From the NCBI RefSeq assembly GCF_007990205.1, contig NZ_BJWE01000013.1, positions 1 through 41,375 on the forward strand: 41,375 nt of DNA. Reading direction: 5' to 3'. Positions 7,787 to 20,206 of this stretch are shown here, piece after piece. The notes under the pieces were generated by a model that worked only from the letters and a program-made list of their open reading frames with translations, was not told where the DNA came from and did not search any database. Source of the DNA: Pediococcus parvulus (GTDB taxonomy: Bacteria; Bacillota; Bacilli; Lactobacillales; Lactobacillaceae). Both the position numbers and the translations under genes were made by a program. Position 1 is the first letter of the stretch. The number at the start of each line of letters is the position of its first letter.

Positions 7787-9346
7787 ATGCCTGTTTTCAA
7801 TATAATCCTCGCAATCATCGCTATTGTTGTTGGCTATATCATTGGGTATTACGCGCATAAACTCATTCAGGAGAAAAATGTACGTGATGCTAAAGATACA
7901 GCTAGTGGTATTTTAGAAAATGCTAAGAAACAAGCGGCAACCGAAAAAAGGGAAGCTCTTTTAGAGGCTAAAGACGAAAGTCATCGCTACCGAACTCAAG
8001 TAGAAAACGAGCTTAAGCAAAGAAGAGCTGAGGCTCAAAAGCAAGAAGAACGTTTGCTACAACGAGAAGAAGCATTGGACCACAAAGATAATGCTTTCGA
8101 AAAACGTGAAGATAGTTTAGAACGCAAAGAAGAAAAGTTAAGTTCTGAACAAAAACGGATTGACGAACAACAACAAGAGGCATCCTCATTAGTTACAAAA
8201 CGAACGGAAGAATTAGAACGAGTTGCGGCTATGTCGCAAGAAGACGCACAGACTTTGATTTTGAACGAGGTTCGGGATGGTTTGGCAGATGAACGTGCTA
8301 AAATGATTCGCGAAAGTGAAGAAAAAGCACAAGTTGATGCCAATAAAGTTGCTAAGGATTTAATTGCCCAAGCAATTGAACGAAGTGCTGCAGATGTGGC
8401 TACGGAGTCAACAGTGACCGTTGTGAACTTACCGAGTGACGACATGAAGGGTCGAATTATTGGCCGTGAAGGAAGAAATATTCGAACCTTGGAAACACTG
8501 ACTGGTATTGATTTAATTATCGATGATACACCAGAGGCAGTTGTTCTAAGTGGATTTGATCCGATTCGTCGTGAAATTGCCAAAATGGCATTAGAGCGAT
8601 TGATACAAGACGGTCGAATCCATCCGGCTCGCATTGAAGAAATGGTTGAAAAGGCTCGCAAGGACATGGATGATAAGATCCGTGAAGTTGGTGAGCAAAC
8701 TATTTTTGATCTTGGAATTCATTCCATGAATCCTGAATTGATTAAATTAGTCGGTAGATTGAAGTTCAGAACAAGTTATGGGCAGAATGTTTTGGATCAT
8801 TCCGTTGAGGTTGCTAAATTAACTGGTATATTAGCGGCTGAATTAGGTGAGGATGTTACGTTAGCTAAACGCGCAGGATTATTACACGATATTGGTAAAG
8901 CGGTTGATCATGAGGTTGAGGGTTCTCATGTGGCAATCGGTGTTGAATTTGCAAAGAAGTATAAAGAGAGCCCAGTAGTTATCAACGCAATTGCTTCTCA
9001 TCATGGTGATGTGGGAGCAGAATACGTAACTTCAGTATTGGTTGCAGCTGCAGATTCTATTTCCGCAGCACGACCAGGTGCACGAAGTGATTCTCTTGAG
9101 AATTATATTCATCGACTTGAAAAATTGGAAAATCTGGCTAATAGTTTTAAAGGGGTCAAGAAGAGTTATGCAATTCAAGCAGGTCGAGAGATTCGCGTGA
9201 TTGTAAAGCCTTCTAAGGTTTCTGACTTACAAGCAACTACTTTGACACATGATATTCGCAGTGCCATTGAAAAACAGCTAGAATATTCAGGAAAAGTTAA
9301 GGTCACCGTAATTCGAGAAGTACGCGCAGTGAACTATGCAAAATAA
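7787..9346 (+). CDS. rny: Ribonuclease Y
   Basis: This 519-residue membrane-anchored endoribonuclease starts bulk mRNA decay in Firmicutes. An N-terminal transmembrane helix (residues ~3-24) leads into a long charged coiled coil to about residue 190, rich in E, K, R and Q. A KH domain (~205-275, with [15 protein letters not shown]) and an HD domain follow. The metal-binding HD pair is H367-D368 in [12 protein letters not shown], and a second HHGD motif is present. The ATG has a GGAGGTGG site. It is monocistronic, with its own promoter and terminator. The length matches the family (about 520 residues). Confidence 0.97.
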   Translation: MPVFNIILAIIAIVVGYIIGYYAHKLIQEKNVRDAKDTASGILENAKKQAATEKREALLEAKDESHRYRTQVENELKQRRAEAQKQEERLLQREEALDHKDNAFEKREDSLERKEEKLSSEQKRIDEQQQEASSLVTKRTEELERVAAMSQEDAQTLILNEVRDGLADERAKMIRESEEKAQVDANKVAKDLIAQAIERSAADVATESTVTVVNLPSDDMKGRIIGREGRNIRTLETLTGIDLIIDDTPEAVVLSGFDPIRREIAKMALERLIQDGRIHPARIEEMVEKARKDMDDKIREVGEQTIFDLGIHSMNPELIKLVGRLKFRTSYGQNVLDHSVEVAKLTGILAAELGEDVTLAKRAGLLHDIGKAVDHEVEGSHVAIGVEFAKKYKESPVVINAIASHHGDVGAEYVTSVLVAAADSISAARPGARSDSLENYIHRLEKLENLANSFKGVKKSYAIQAGREIRVIVKPSKVSDLQATTLTHDIRSAIEKQLEYSGKVKVTVIREVRAVNYAK

Positions 9347-9360
9347 ATTTAATTTTAAAA

Positions 9361-9392
9361 AGTTTGGAACGCAAAAGTTTCCAGACTTTTTT
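9361..9392 (+). terminator. Rho-independent terminator after rny
   Basis: A stem of about 10 bp (9361-9370 with 9377-9387, one bulge and one wobble) encloses a 6-nt loop and runs into TTTTTT. Confidence 0.75.
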
Positions 9393-9447
9393 GTTTTCGT
9401 TTTCAAAAATTAATCACCTGAACTTGCGAGAATGAGAAAAGTCCGTT

Positions 9448-9476
9448 TTGAAGAGTAGGAACTCTAAAATTAAAAT
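9448..9476 (+). promoter_or_regulatory. Candidate mutS promoter
   Basis: TTGAAG at 9448-9453 and TAAAAT at 9471-9476 are 17 bp apart. This lies 70 bp before the mutS start, in a 199-bp gap that begins with the rny terminator. Confidence 0.45.
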
Positions 9477-9545
9477 GTTAAAATGGAACATAAAGTTTTC
9501 TAATTTAAATGTGAAATGATCGTGAAGTAGAAAGTAGGAGAGAGT

Positions 9546-12185
9546 TTGCCACAAAAAACTAGTGATACGCCAATGATGCAACAATATATGGCGATTAAAA
9601 AAGATTATCCGGATGCCTTTCTGTTTTACAGGATTGGCGATTTTTATGAACTCTTCTATGATGATGCGATTAAAGGGGCCCAAATTTTGGAACTCACGCT
9701 GACTTCGAGAAGTCATAATGCTACTGATCCCATTCCGATGTGTGGAATGCCACACCATGCTGTTCAAAATTACGTGGATATTTTAATTGAAAAGGGCTAT
9801 AAGGTTGCTATTTGCGAGCAGATGGAAGATCCTCGTTTAGCAAAAGGTATGGTCAAGCGAGAAGTGATTCAATTGATCACACCTGGAACAGTTACGGACT
9901 CCAATGTGAACGAAGCCAAATCCAATAACTATTTGACCGCTCTGACCACTGATGATACCAAACTGTTTGGTTTTGCTTATACTGATTTATCGACGGGTGA
10001 ATTAAAAACAAGTCATTTGGATTCCCTCGAAGCAGTTATAAATGAAGTGGTAAATCTGCAATCTAAAGAAATTGTGGTAGACCAGTCAATTGATGAACGT
10101 ATTCAAGATTCATTTAAAAAACTGAATATTATGGTATCGCATCAAAATAAAATTGAAGTTAAAGCTGAACTTAGTTATTTGACGCAAAGTCTGACTGAAA
10201 AGCTTGAGAAAAGTACCGTTGAAACGTTGCTCACGTATATTACAGTGACGCAGAAGCGGAGTCTGGCGCATTTACAAAAGGCGGTCGCCTATGAGCCTTC
10301 TTATTATTTGAGAATGGATCACTATTCTAAATATAATTTGGAATTGACCCGTTCAATTCGTTCCGGTAAAAAACAAGGTACGCTTTTATGGCTACTGGAT
10401 GAAACACGAACGGCGATGGGAGGTAGGCTTTTAAAGCAGTGGCTTGATCGACCTTTGATTCAAAAAAAGCAAATTGAGGATCGTCAAATCAAAGTGGCTG
10501 AATTGTTAGACCATTATTTTGAAAGAAGCAACCTTCAAGATGAATTGGTTAAGGTCTATGATTTAGAACGACTTGCTGGTCGGGTGGCGTTTGGCAGTGT
10601 TAATGGTCGGGATTTAATTCAGTTGAAGACGTCGTTGCGACAAATCCCTAAAATTCAACATGTATTATCCGACTTAGATGACAAAGTATTTGGAGAAATG
10701 CTTGCTAAATTAGATCCAGTGGATGACATTGCCGATTTGATTGAACGCTCAATTGTGGACGAACCGCCCATTTCAGTTACTGAAGGCAACGTCATTAAAG
10801 ATGGTTATAACGCGCAATTGGACAAGTATCGAGATGCCATGACCAATGGTAAAAAGTGGATGGCTGAATTAGAAGCTTCCGAACGAAAAGCCACAGGAAT
10901 CCGAAATCTGAAAGTCGGGTATAACAAGGTATTCGGCTATTATATTGAAATCACAAAGACTAATTTAGGTAACGTTCCAGAGGGGCGCTATGAACGCAAA
11001 CAGACTTTAACAAATGCCGAACGGTTTATCACCCCAGCGCTAAAAGAAAAAGAAAGTCTAATTCTAGAAGCAGAAGACAAATCAACAACGCTTGAATATG
11101 AATTGTTTACCAAAATTCGTGAACAAATTAAACAAGTGATTGACCGGCTACAAAAATTGGCCAAACAGGTTGCCACATTGGATGTGCTCCAGAGTTTTGC
11201 GGTGGTTAGTGAAAACTATCACTTTATTAAACCAACCTTAACCAAAAACCATAGTATTGATATTGTTGGCGGTCGGCATCCTGTTGTTGAAAAAGTAATG
11301 GGTCGGCAAAGTTATGTGCCTAATGATGTTAAAATGGCAGACAATGTTGATATTTTATTGATTACAGGACCAAATATGTCCGGGAAAAGTACGTATATGC
11401 GTCAATTAGCTTTGACAGTTGTTTTAGCACAAATGGGATGTTTTGTTCCAGCAGAAACAGCGACGTTACCAATTTTCGATCAAATCTTTACGCGAATCGG
11501 GGCTGCTGATGACTTAATTGCGGGTCAAAGTACCTTTATGGTGGAAATGCAAGAGGCTAATCGAGCCATCCAAAACGCAACTCCACAGAGTTTGATTTTG
11601 TTTGATGAAATTGGCCGTGGAACAGCGACCTATGATGGAATGGCGTTGGCACAGGCTATTATTGAATTTGTGCATAATCATGTGCATGCTAAAACACTTT
11701 TTTCAACGCATTATCATGAACTAACCGTTTTGGATCAGACTTTAACCAAGCTCAAAAATGTCCATGTTGGCGCTGTTGAAAAGGACGGGGACTTAGTTTT
11801 TTTGCATAAAATGGAAGACGGTCCTGCCGACAAGTCTTACGGAATCCATGTGGCTAAACTGGCAGGGATGCCTGAGGAATTGTTAGGACGCGCCGATAAG
11901 ATTTTGAAACGCTTAGAGATTAAAAATAAAGATACGGATCAAACACTTGTTAATGCAGAAATTAAGTCAAAAAAAGTAGAAGAACCTGCAGAAGATGTTC
12001 AAGAAAAGCAGAATCATAAGACTAGTGAAGTCGATGAACAGTTAGCATTATTTCAAACGGAACCAGCTGATCCGCAAGGTGAGGAAGTTCTCGCCCAAAT
12101 TCGAAATTCTAATTTGATGTCTATGACACCAATGGATGTAATGAACCAGTTATATAAATGGCAAAAGAAATTAGGTAACAAATAG
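9546..12185 (+). CDS. mutS: DNA mismatch repair protein MutS
   Basis: This 879-residue MutS recognises base mismatches and small loops. The N-terminal mismatch-binding motif is F33-Y34-E35 (GDFYELF). Connector, lever and clamp domains follow. The ATPase has Walker [10 protein letters not shown] at 608-616, then LFDEIGRGT and FSTHYHEL. Near the C-terminus QLALF (832-836) matches the beta-clamp-binding motif of MutS proteins. A short helical tail follows that probably mediates tetramers. The start is TTG, with AGGAGAGA just upstream. MutL begins 14 bp after the stop, so the two are an operon. All key motifs are intact. Confidence 0.98.
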   Translation: MPQKTSDTPMMQQYMAIKKDYPDAFLFYRIGDFYELFYDDAIKGAQILELTLTSRSHNATDPIPMCGMPHHAVQNYVDILIEKGYKVAICEQMEDPRLAKGMVKREVIQLITPGTVTDSNVNEAKSNNYLTALTTDDTKLFGFAYTDLSTGELKTSHLDSLEAVINEVVNLQSKEIVVDQSIDERIQDSFKKLNIMVSHQNKIEVKAELSYLTQSLTEKLEKSTVETLLTYITVTQKRSLAHLQKAVAYEPSYYLRMDHYSKYNLELTRSIRSGKKQGTLLWLLDETRTAMGGRLLKQWLDRPLIQKKQIEDRQIKVAELLDHYFERSNLQDELVKVYDLERLAGRVAFGSVNGRDLIQLKTSLRQIPKIQHVLSDLDDKVFGEMLAKLDPVDDIADLIERSIVDEPPISVTEGNVIKDGYNAQLDKYRDAMTNGKKWMAELEASERKATGIRNLKVGYNKVFGYYIEITKTNLGNVPEGRYERKQTLTNAERFITPALKEKESLILEAEDKSTTLEYELFTKIREQIKQVIDRLQKLAKQVATLDVLQSFAVVSENYHFIKPTLTKNHSIDIVGGRHPVVEKVMGRQSYVPNDVKMADNVDILLITGPNMSGKSTYMRQLALTVVLAQMGCFVPAETATLPIFDQIFTRIGAADDLIAGQSTFMVEMQEANRAIQNATPQSLILFDEIGRGTATYDGMALAQAIIEFVHNHVHAKTLFSTHYHELTVLDQTLTKLKNVHVGAVEKDGDLVFLHKMEDGPADKSYGIHVAKLAGMPEELLGRADKILKRLEIKNKDTDQTLVNAEIKSKKVEEPAEDVQEKQNHKTSEVDEQLALFQTEPADPQGEEVLAQIRNSNLMSMTPMDVMNQLYKWQKKLGNK

Positions 12186-12199
12186 AAAGCTGAGATAAA

Positions 12200-14155
12200 A
12201 TGGCAAAAATTCATGAACTTTCTGATGTTCTTGCTGATCAAATCGCCGCTGGAGAGGTAGTTGAACGTCCTGCTTCAGTAGTTAAAGAATTAGTTGAAAA
12301 TGCAATTGATGCAAACAGTACCCAGATCGATATACTTGTAGAGCAAGCTGGATTAAAATCAATTGAAATTGTGGATAATGGGGATGGCATTGCATCTGAT
12401 GACGTGTCGATGGCGTTTGAACGACATGCTACCAGTAAAATTAGTACCCGTGAGGATCTATTCAAAGTGCGTTCACTCGGATTTCGGGGCGAAGCCTTAC
12501 CTAGTATCGCTTCAGTTGCTGATGTCATTTTACAGACGTCAACCGGGCACGATACTGGTACCCAGATTCATATTAAAGGTGGCAAGCTCGTTGATAAGAC
12601 ATTGTCGGCATTGAGGAAAGGAACTGATATTAGTGTTCAGGACTTGTTTTTCAATACACCGGCGCGCTTGAAGTATATGAAGTCTCCTCAAACTGAGCTT
12701 GCAAACATTACTGATATCGTGAATCGTTTAGCGTTAAGTTATCCACAAATCGCTTTTACCTTAAACCATGATGGTCGAGAATTATTACGGACATCAGGGC
12801 GGGGTAATTTACAGCAAGTCATTGCCGGAATTTATGGTGTCCAAAATGCCCGCAAAATGGTGAAATTTAGTGCGGAAGATGTGGACTTTGAGATTTCAGG
12901 GTATACAAGTTTGCCTGAGTTTACACGGGCCTCTCGGCAATATATATCCGTGCTGATTAACGGGCGCTATGTGAAAAATTTTCAGGTAAATAAAGCAATA
13001 ATTGAGGGTTACGGATCTAAATTGATGGTTGGCAGGTATCCAGTTGCTGTGTTAAACATTAAAATGGATCCATTGTTGGTTGATGTGAATGTGCATCCAG
13101 CAAAACAAGAAGTACGGATTAGTGAAGAAAAGCAGCTCCAAAAACTAATCTCCAAAACGATCTATGGTGTGCTTGCAAAGGAAAATTTGATTCCTTCAGC
13201 AGTTCAAAATTTAAAAACCAAACAAAAAATTAACACGGATCAGTTGCAGTTTAATTTGAACGAAGCATCGGTAAGCTATATAGACAATTCTAAACCTGCT
13301 TTAAATTCTGATAATTTAAAACAAGCTCAATCGAGTTCAAGTGACAAATTATTTACTGCGCTTCCTGAAAATGGAAAAAAACCAATTGTGATAAAACACG
13401 AGACGGAATTGCATACACCATCTTTGCAACAGTTTCAAAAAAAATATGGCGAAGAACCACAACCATTGCCATTCGGACAGCCTAAAAATGCAGATAAAAG
13501 CGACCCAACGATGGGAATGGATAAACCACAAAAAGAAGCTAAGCGGTTTCCGGCACTTCGATACGTGGGACAAATGCACGGCACATTTTTATTTGCTGAA
13601 TCTGAGGACGGACTTTATATTTTGGATCAGCATGCTGCCCAGGAACGTATCAATTATGAATACTATCGTCAACAAATTGGAGAAGTTTCGGACGATGCGC
13701 AAAACTTACTGGTGCCGATTGTTTTAGATTATTCCACAAGTGACATGTTGAGAATTCAACAAAAAGAAGATGTGCTTGCTAGTTGTGGCATCCATTTGGA
13801 ATCATTTGGGCCAAATAGTTTTGTTGTCCATCAACATCCAACGTGGTTTAAAGAAGGACAGGAAGAAGATACTATCCGAGAAATGATTGATTATGTTCTT
13901 AATGACAGTCGGATGACAGTTGCCAAGTTTCGTGAGAAAACAGCTATCATGATGAGCTGTAAACGAGCAATTAAAGCAAATCACCATTTAGATGATCAAC
14001 AAGCTCGCCAATTATTGAAAGATTTATCAAAGGCTGAAAATCCATTTAATTGCCCGCACGGTCGCCCAGTTTTAGTACATTTTTCCAATGAAGATATGAA
14101 AAAAATGTTTAAACGCATTCAAGATCCACATCAACCATTAGAAGAACAAGAATAA
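12200..14155 (+). CDS. mutL: DNA mismatch repair protein MutL (with endonuclease motif)
   Basis: This 651-residue protein has the GHKL ATPase in its N-terminal ~330 residues ([15 protein letters not shown] and GFRGEAL motifs). A variable hydrophilic linker covers about 335-440. The C-terminal dimerisation/endonuclease domain carries [12 protein letters not shown] at 476-487, which fits DQHA(x)2E(x)4E, and CPHGRP from C618. These are the metal-binding motifs of nicking MutL proteins in bacteria that lack MutH. It should act with MutS, nicking the new strand under control of the beta clamp. It follows mutS by 14 bp. The ribosome binding site is weak, so translation may be partly coupled. Confidence 0.97.
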   Translation: MAKIHELSDVLADQIAAGEVVERPASVVKELVENAIDANSTQIDILVEQAGLKSIEIVDNGDGIASDDVSMAFERHATSKISTREDLFKVRSLGFRGEALPSIASVADVILQTSTGHDTGTQIHIKGGKLVDKTLSALRKGTDISVQDLFFNTPARLKYMKSPQTELANITDIVNRLALSYPQIAFTLNHDGRELLRTSGRGNLQQVIAGIYGVQNARKMVKFSAEDVDFEISGYTSLPEFTRASRQYISVLINGRYVKNFQVNKAIIEGYGSKLMVGRYPVAVLNIKMDPLLVDVNVHPAKQEVRISEEKQLQKLISKTIYGVLAKENLIPSAVQNLKTKQKINTDQLQFNLNEASVSYIDNSKPALNSDNLKQAQSSSSDKLFTALPENGKKPIVIKHETELHTPSLQQFQKKYGEEPQPLPFGQPKNADKSDPTMGMDKPQKEAKRFPALRYVGQMHGTFLFAESEDGLYILDQHAAQERINYEYYRQQIGEVSDDAQNLLVPIVLDYSTSDMLRIQQKEDVLASCGIHLESFGPNSFVVHQHPTWFKEGQEEDTIREMIDYVLNDSRMTVAKFREKTAIMMSCKRAIKANHHLDDQQARQLLKDLSKAENPFNCPHGRPVLVHFSNEDMKKMFKRIQDPHQPLEEQE

Positions 14156-14165
14156 AGTTGATTTA

Positions 14166-14174
14166 TGGTACAAT
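14166..14174 (+). promoter_or_regulatory. Extended -10 promoter of ruvAB
   Basis: TGG at 14166-14168 precedes TACAAT at 14169-14174. No good -35 is found at the normal distance. Start of transcription would be near 14181, just before the SOS box. Confidence 0.5.
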
Positions 14175-14184
14175 GATTAAAAAG

Positions 14185-14198
14185 CAAACATATGTTTA
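14185..14198 (+). promoter_or_regulatory. LexA/DinR-like box upstream of ruvA
   Basis: CAAACATATGTTTA contains the perfect 12-bp palindrome AAACATATGTTT. It fits the Firmicutes SOS consensus (CGAACRNRYGTTYG) except at the second and last positions. It lies just downstream of the -10, a position where a bound repressor would block early transcription. Confidence 0.65.
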
Positions 14199-14222
14199 GT
14201 TTGGATAATGGGGAGAATTTGA

Positions 14223-14816
14223 ATGTATGAATATTTGATTGGCTATGTGACTGAAGTGACACCTGAATTTGTGGTTTTGGAAGTTCAAGGCGTTGGATAT
14301 AAACTTTTTGTTGGCAACCCTTATCGTTATGAAGTTAGTCACGAAAAACAAGTGAAAATCTATGTGCATGAAGCCGTTTCGGATACAGGAATTAGCCTTT
14401 ATGGTTTATTTGACGCAGAAGATAAAGAACTTTTTGAAAAATTATTGTTAGTGAAGGGCATTGGTCCTAAAAGCGCCTTAGCGATTTTGGCAAATGAAGA
14501 TCATTCTGGATTAGTTGCTGCAATTAATAATGATGATGTGGCCTATCTTAAGAAGTTTCCTAAGATCGGACCTAAAGCAGCACAACAAATTATTTTAGAT
14601 TTAAAGGGCAAGATGACATTAAATTCAGTCGATCCTGTGCAAACTGTAGCTAAGCCTATTGGTAATCATCAATTGGCAGATGCGTTAGATGCGTTGACGG
14701 CTTTAGGATATGCAACAAGAGATATTGCAAAAATTAAACCTGATTTAGAAGCAGATCCAGCGATGACAACGGATCAATATTTAAGTAGTGGACTTAAGTT
14801 ACTGATGAAAAAATAA
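14223..14816 (+). CDS. ruvA: Holliday junction branch migration protein RuvA
   Basis: This 197-residue protein binds four-way junctions and loads RuvB. An N-terminal OB-fold (MYEYLIGYV, VLEVQGVGYKL) is followed by two helix-hairpin-helix motifs (VKGIGPKSA and FPKIGPKAA, residues ~78-125). A flexible linker leads to the C-terminal three-helix domain that contacts RuvB. GGGGAG lies a few bases before the ATG. The next gene, ruvB, starts 18 bp after the stop. An SOS-type operator precedes ruvA, so the pair is probably damage-inducible. Confidence 0.97.
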   Translation: MYEYLIGYVTEVTPEFVVLEVQGVGYKLFVGNPYRYEVSHEKQVKIYVHEAVSDTGISLYGLFDAEDKELFEKLLLVKGIGPKSALAILANEDHSGLVAAINNDDVAYLKKFPKIGPKAAQQIILDLKGKMTLNSVDPVQTVAKPIGNHQLADALDALTALGYATRDIAKIKPDLEADPAMTTDQYLSSGLKLLMKK

Positions 14817-14834
14817 TGGAGGAAGGTGAATTGG

Positions 14835-15854
14835 ATGAGTGATGCAGATGACGACCGTCTTGTTTCTGGAGAAAATGAGAATTCAGAAGAAGCCTCAATT
14901 GAAAAATCGTTACGTCCAGCAACTTTAGATCAGTATATTGGTCAAGACCGAATCAAACATGAATTATCAGTTTACATCCAGGCCACTAAACAACGTGAAG
15001 AGTCGCTTGACCATGTGTTGCTATATGGACCACCCGGTTTAGGGAAAACGACACTTGCTATGGTCATCGCCAACGAAATGGCTGTACACATTCGAACGAC
15101 AAGTGGTCCGGCAATTGAAAAACCCGGAGATCTAGTGGCATTACTGAACGAATTACAGCCTGGTGATATTTTATTTATTGATGAAATTCATCGGTTACCC
15201 AAGATTGTTGAAGAAATGCTGTATTCTGCAATGGAAGATTTTTTTGTCGATATTGTGGTGGGCCAGGGTCCAACGGCTCATCCAATTCATTTTCCATTGC
15301 CACCGTTTACGTTAATTGGGGCAACTACGCGTGCTGGGTTGTTGTCGGCACCTTTGCGTGATCGGTTTGGTATTGTTGCTCACATGAATTACTACACAGT
15401 AGAGGATTTAACTGAAATTGTGAAACGCTCTGCTGACATTTTTAACACTAAAATTACGGACCAAGGTTCACATGAAATTGCGAGTCGTTCACGAGGGACG
15501 CCAAGAATTGCGAATCGCCTTTTGAAACGAGTGCGAGATTTTATGGAAGTTTCTGATAAAACGGCAATTGATGAGCAAATTGTCACGAAATCGTTGCAGT
15601 TTTTGCGAGTAGACGAAGAAGGCCTTGATGAAATTGACAATAAGATATTAAAAACAATGATTGACTTTTATCATGGCGGTCCAGTTGGCCTTGGCACCAT
15701 TGCAGCAAACATTGGTGAAGAAGCGGATACAATTGCCGAAATGTATGAACCTTATCTTATGCAAATTGGTTATTTGAATCGGACGCCGCGTGGTCGTGTA
15801 GTGACAGAAAAGGGTTATGCACACTTGGGAATAGCTCAAAATAAAACTAATTAA
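14835..15854 (+). CDS. ruvB: Holliday junction ATP-dependent helicase RuvB
   Basis: This 339-residue AAA+ motor drives branch migration with RuvA. Walker A GPPGLGKT is at ~65-72 and Walker B LFIDEIH at ~113-119. Sensor and arginine-finger regions follow ([13 protein letters not shown]), and a winged-helix C-terminus ends in [12 protein letters not shown] chose ATG at 14835. An in-frame GTG at 14826 lies only 3 bp after GGAGG and overlaps the GGAAGG site, which is too close. The gene sits between ruvA and queA in one run of + strand genes. Confidence 0.96.
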   Translation: MSDADDDRLVSGENENSEEASIEKSLRPATLDQYIGQDRIKHELSVYIQATKQREESLDHVLLYGPPGLGKTTLAMVIANEMAVHIRTTSGPAIEKPGDLVALLNELQPGDILFIDEIHRLPKIVEEMLYSAMEDFFVDIVVGQGPTAHPIHFPLPPFTLIGATTRAGLLSAPLRDRFGIVAHMNYYTVEDLTEIVKRSADIFNTKITDQGSHEIASRSRGTPRIANRLLKRVRDFMEVSDKTAIDEQIVTKSLQFLRVDEEGLDEIDNKILKTMIDFYHGGPVGLGTIAANIGEEADTIAEMYEPYLMQIGYLNRTPRGRVVTEKGYAHLGIAQNKTN

Positions 15855-15865
15855 GGAGAATCACC

Positions 15866-16900
15866 ATGACATTAACAGTTGATGATTTTGATTATAATTT
15901 ACCACACGAATTAATTGCCCAAACGCCAATTAAGGAGCGGGATGAGTCGCGCTTATTAGTGTTAGACCACAAAACAGGTATCTTAGAAGATAAACATTTT
16001 TATGATATTTTAGATCAACTACATGCTGGGGATGCTGTTGTCATGAATGATTCGCGGGTGATGCCTGCACGAATTTATGGTATAAAGCCAGAGACAGGTG
16101 CCCACATGGAAGTGTTGCTTCTACACAATGATGTAGGAGACCAGTGGGAAACTTTGGTTAAACCGGCTAAACGCGCTAAAGTTGGTACAATTATTGAATT
16201 TGGTGATGGGTTGCTGAAGGCAACGGTAGTAAAAGAGCTGGAACATGGTGGCCGTGAAATTGAATTTCATTATGATGGTATTTTTATGGAGATTTTGGAA
16301 AAGCTTGGAGAAACACCATTGCCACCTTATATTAAGGAAAAACTAGATGATCCAGAGCGTTATCAAACCGTTTATGCACGTGAAAGTGGTAGTGCCGCAG
16401 CACCAACTGCTGGCTTACATTGGACCAAAGAATTACTCAAAAAAGTTGAGGATAAAGGGGTTAAATTAGTTTATTTAACCTTACACGTTGGGTTGGGAAC
16501 TTTTCGTCCGGTTGATGAAGCTAACATTGAAGATCACAAAATGCATAGTGAATTTTATCGGTTGAGTGAAGAGTCAGCTGCAACTTTAAATGAAGTCCGT
16601 AAAAATGGAGGTCGAATTGTTGCGACAGGGACAACTTCGATTCGAACTTTAGAAACAATTGGAACCAAATTTAATGGCGAGATTAAAGCAGATAGTGGCT
16701 GGACAGACATTTTTATAAAACCTGGGTACAAGTGGCAAGTTGTGGATGCCTTCATCACAAATTTTCATTTGCCAAAATCTACATTAGTTATGTTAGTGGC
16801 GGCCTTTACAGGTCGTGACATGATTTTAAATGCTTATCAACACGCCATTGAAGAAAAATATCGGTTCTTTAGTTTCGGGGATGCGATGTTTATCAAATAA
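15866..16900 (+). CDS. queA: S-adenosylmethionine:tRNA ribosyltransferase-isomerase
   Basis: This 344-residue enzyme transfers and rearranges the ribosyl part of S-adenosylmethionine onto preQ1 at tRNA position 34, giving epoxyqueuosine. QueA family blocks are intact: an N-terminal [13 protein letters not shown]-like start, [22 protein letters not shown], and [12 protein letters not shown]. The C-terminal stretch has [11 protein letters not shown]. Length is typical (about 340-355). AAGGAG precedes the ATG and ruvB ends 11 bp upstream. Tgt, the preceding enzyme of the pathway, follows 21 bp later. Confidence 0.97.
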   Translation: MTLTVDDFDYNLPHELIAQTPIKERDESRLLVLDHKTGILEDKHFYDILDQLHAGDAVVMNDSRVMPARIYGIKPETGAHMEVLLLHNDVGDQWETLVKPAKRAKVGTIIEFGDGLLKATVVKELEHGGREIEFHYDGIFMEILEKLGETPLPPYIKEKLDDPERYQTVYARESGSAAAPTAGLHWTKELLKKVEDKGVKLVYLTLHVGLGTFRPVDEANIEDHKMHSEFYRLSEESAATLNEVRKNGGRIVATGTTSIRTLETIGTKFNGEIKADSGWTDIFIKPGYKWQVVDAFITNFHLPKSTLVMLVAAFTGRDMILNAYQHAIEEKYRFFSFGDAMFIK

Positions 16901-18064
<1,164 letters not shown>

Positions 18065-18126
18065 AATTACTGGAACTAAAGGGTATTTTTTGATACAGTT
18101 AGGATAAAGAAAATGAGGTGTTTATA

Positions 18127-18537
18127 TTGTTATTAGGAGCAAATTCAGGTTTTAGTGGTATGGGAAGCATTATTTTCATTGTTTTAATTTTTGGATTAAT
18201 GTATTTCATGATGATTCGGCCACAAAAGAAGCAACAACAAAAGCATCAAGAAATGATGAGTAAACTTCAAGTTGGCGATAAAGTTGTGACAATTGGTCGT
18301 TTACATGGTGTTGTGGATAAGGTTGATACTGATGCTAAAACGGTGACATTAGATTGTGACGGTATTTACTTAGTATTTGATCGTACTGCAATTATGCGTG
18401 TCGACCATGTTGAAGCTGTTCAACCAGCAGCAACTGCAGATACAGATGTTGCTTCAGCAACAGATGACAAAACTGCTGATGTTGAAAAGCCAAAGGAACC
18501 AACTGATGATTCAGTTAAAGATGACTCAGATAAATAA
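18127..18537 (+). CDS. yajC: Sec translocase accessory subunit YajC
   Basis: This protein of about 136 residues has an N-terminal transmembrane helix (~10-32, IIFIVLIFGLMYFMM). A basic RPQKKQQQK stretch and a small soluble domain (GDKVVTIGRLHGVVDKVD) follow. The tail is very acidic, rich in Asp, Ala and Thr. YajC is the small membrane partner of SecDF. The start is placed at TTG 18127 because GAGGTG at 18115-18120 is a good ribosome binding site for it. The GTG at 18118 lies inside that site. It follows tgt by about 60 bp, as in many bacteria, and a strong terminator follows. Confidence 0.92.
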   Translation: MLLGANSGFSGMGSIIFIVLIFGLMYFMMIRPQKKQQQKHQEMMSKLQVGDKVVTIGRLHGVVDKVDTDAKTVTLDCDGIYLVFDRTAIMRVDHVEAVQPAATADTDVASATDDKTADVEKPKEPTDDSVKDDSDK

Positions 18538-18550
18538 TTAGATATTTTAT

Positions 18551-18586
18551 AAAAATTTGAAACTTTTTTAGTTTCAAATTTTTTTT
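18551..18586 (+). terminator. Rho-independent terminator after yajC
   Basis: A perfect 13-bp stem (18551-18563 with 18571-18583) with a 7-nt loop runs into a run of eight T residues. It closes the ruvAB-queA-tgt-yajC run. The zwf frame extends back into it, which argues against a zwf start upstream of 18666. Confidence 0.88.
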
Positions 18587-18599
18587 GGAGTTTTATAAG

Positions 18600-18628
18600 T
18601 TGTGTATTTTGTACAAAAGTTTCATAAT
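18600..18628 (+). promoter_or_regulatory. Candidate zwf promoter
   Basis: TTGTGT at 18600-18605 and CATAAT at 18623-18628 are 17 bp apart, just after the yajC terminator and 37 bp before the zwf ATG. Confidence 0.4.
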
Positions 18629-18665
18629 TAAAAAGAATAGATATTGTGAAAGTGGGGCAAATAGA

Positions 18666-20156
18666 ATGACACAGCAAGCGTTATTTATTATTTTTGGAGG
18701 AACAGGCGATTTAGCGTATCGAAAATTGTATCCTTCATTATTTCGTTTGTATGAAAAAGGGTATTTAAAAGACAATTTCGCTGTTATTGGAACGGCTCGA
18801 CGGCCATGGACGGATGATCACTACCATGAAGTTGTGATGAATGCTGTCGCAGATGATGGTCATGAGTCAGATCGGACGAACAGTGAATTGGCCCGAAAAT
18901 TTGCCAGTCATTTTTATTATCAATCACACAATGTGAATGATACAGGGCATTATGTGGCTTTGAGAAATTTGGCCGATAAGTTAGATGAAAAATATGATTT
19001 ACAAGGAAATAGAATTTATTATTTGGCAATGGCACCTCGGTTCTTTGGGACAATTGCTGCACATCTTAAGTCCGAAAAGCTAATAACTGATCATGGTTAT
19101 AATCGCCTAATCATTGAAAAGCCCTTTGGCCGAGATCTTAAAACGGCAAAAGAGCTTAATGACGATATTTCAGCGGCGTTTTCTGAGGATCAGATTTACC
19201 GAATTGATCACTATTTAGGAAAAGAAGCCATTCAAAGTATTGCTGCGCTTCGTTTTGGTAATCAAATCGTTTCATCACTTTGGAATAAAGAACATATCGA
19301 TAATATTCAAATTACTTTAGCTGAATCCTTAGGAGTTGAAGAACGGACTGGCTATTATGAAACGGCCGGAGCGTTACGGGATATGGTGCAAAATCATATT
19401 TTGCAAATTATTTCTTTGTTAACGATGCAAAAACCAAGTAAATACACAGCTTCTGAATTACGTGATCGAAAAGTAGAGGCACTTCAAAATATCAAGGTTT
19501 ATTCGAAAGAAGAGGCTTTGCAAAACTTTGTCCGAGGGCAATATGGTGAGGATGCGGATCACACACAATCAGATTATCGCCATGAAGAGGGTACTGATGA
19601 ACAGTCACAAATCGAAACCTTTGTTTCCGGGAAACTAGAAACAGAAAATAAGACTTTAGCTGGTGTACCAATTTATGTTCGAACTGGGAAACGGCTCGCA
19701 CGTAAATCGACACAAATCAATGTGGTATTTAAAAATGTGGATACCAATATTTTTGACTCAACAGATGCGGATAGCAATTTGCTAGATCAAAACGTTTTGA
19801 CGCTGTATATTGAACCGGATCAAGGGTATCGGCTTGATTTGAATGTCAAAGATGGTGGGCAAACGTATGGTATTATGCCAATTCATCTTGACTATCATAA
19901 AACAGCAGCTGAAAAGGCTAAGATTCCAGAGGCTTATGAGAAACTGATCCATGATGCACTTGATGGCAATCGGACCAACTTTGCGCACTGGCATGAAGTT
20001 GCACAGGCTTGGCGAATTGTGGATGTCATCCGTGAAGCATGGGATAGTGAAAAAGCAGATTTTCCAAATTATGTAAGTGGGTCAATGGGACCTCAAGCTT
20101 CGCAAGATTTGTTGAAACGTGATCACAGAAATTGGATTTTTGATGCGACAAACTAA
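18666..20156 (+). CDS. zwf: Glucose-6-phosphate 1-dehydrogenase
   Basis: This 496-residue enzyme oxidises glucose-6-phosphate to 6-phosphogluconolactone, making NAD(P)H. It opens the oxidative pentose phosphate or phosphoketolase route. The nucleotide-binding motif GGTGDLA is at 11-17, EKPFGRD follows, and the active-site signature RIDHYLGKE is at 179-187. The family usually has GDLAKRK; here it is GDLAYRK, with the second lysine kept. The ATG at 18666 has a GTGGGG site. The frame extends 27 codons upstream into the yajC terminator, which I reject. It stands alone between terminators. Confidence 0.97.
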   Translation: MTQQALFIIFGGTGDLAYRKLYPSLFRLYEKGYLKDNFAVIGTARRPWTDDHYHEVVMNAVADDGHESDRTNSELARKFASHFYYQSHNVNDTGHYVALRNLADKLDEKYDLQGNRIYYLAMAPRFFGTIAAHLKSEKLITDHGYNRLIIEKPFGRDLKTAKELNDDISAAFSEDQIYRIDHYLGKEAIQSIAALRFGNQIVSSLWNKEHIDNIQITLAESLGVEERTGYYETAGALRDMVQNHILQIISLLTMQKPSKYTASELRDRKVEALQNIKVYSKEEALQNFVRGQYGEDADHTQSDYRHEEGTDEQSQIETFVSGKLETENKTLAGVPIYVRTGKRLARKSTQINVVFKNVDTNIFDSTDADSNLLDQNVLTLYIEPDQGYRLDLNVKDGGQTYGIMPIHLDYHKTAAEKAKIPEAYEKLIHDALDGNRTNFAHWHEVAQAWRIVDVIREAWDSEKADFPNYVSGSMGPQASQDLLKRDHRNWIFDATN

Positions 20157-20206
20157 TCTTAGATTGTTTATATTTTCTGAATATTATTTCTAAAACCTGA
20201 AGAAAA

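Noticed and set aside
8035-8667. 210-codon open frame on the - strand inside rny
   Set aside because: It is the shadow of a strongly charged coiled-coil gene, with no ribosome binding site or recognisable protein family.
9485-9498. GGAAC...GTTTTC resembling a SOS box before mutS
   Set aside because: The half-sites are separated by 5 nt instead of 4 and the outer bases do not match, so it is not a credible LexA box.
18585-18665. 27-codon N-terminal extension of zwf
   Set aside because: It starts inside the yajC terminator tail, has no ribosome binding site, and the family starts just before the GGTGDLA motif.
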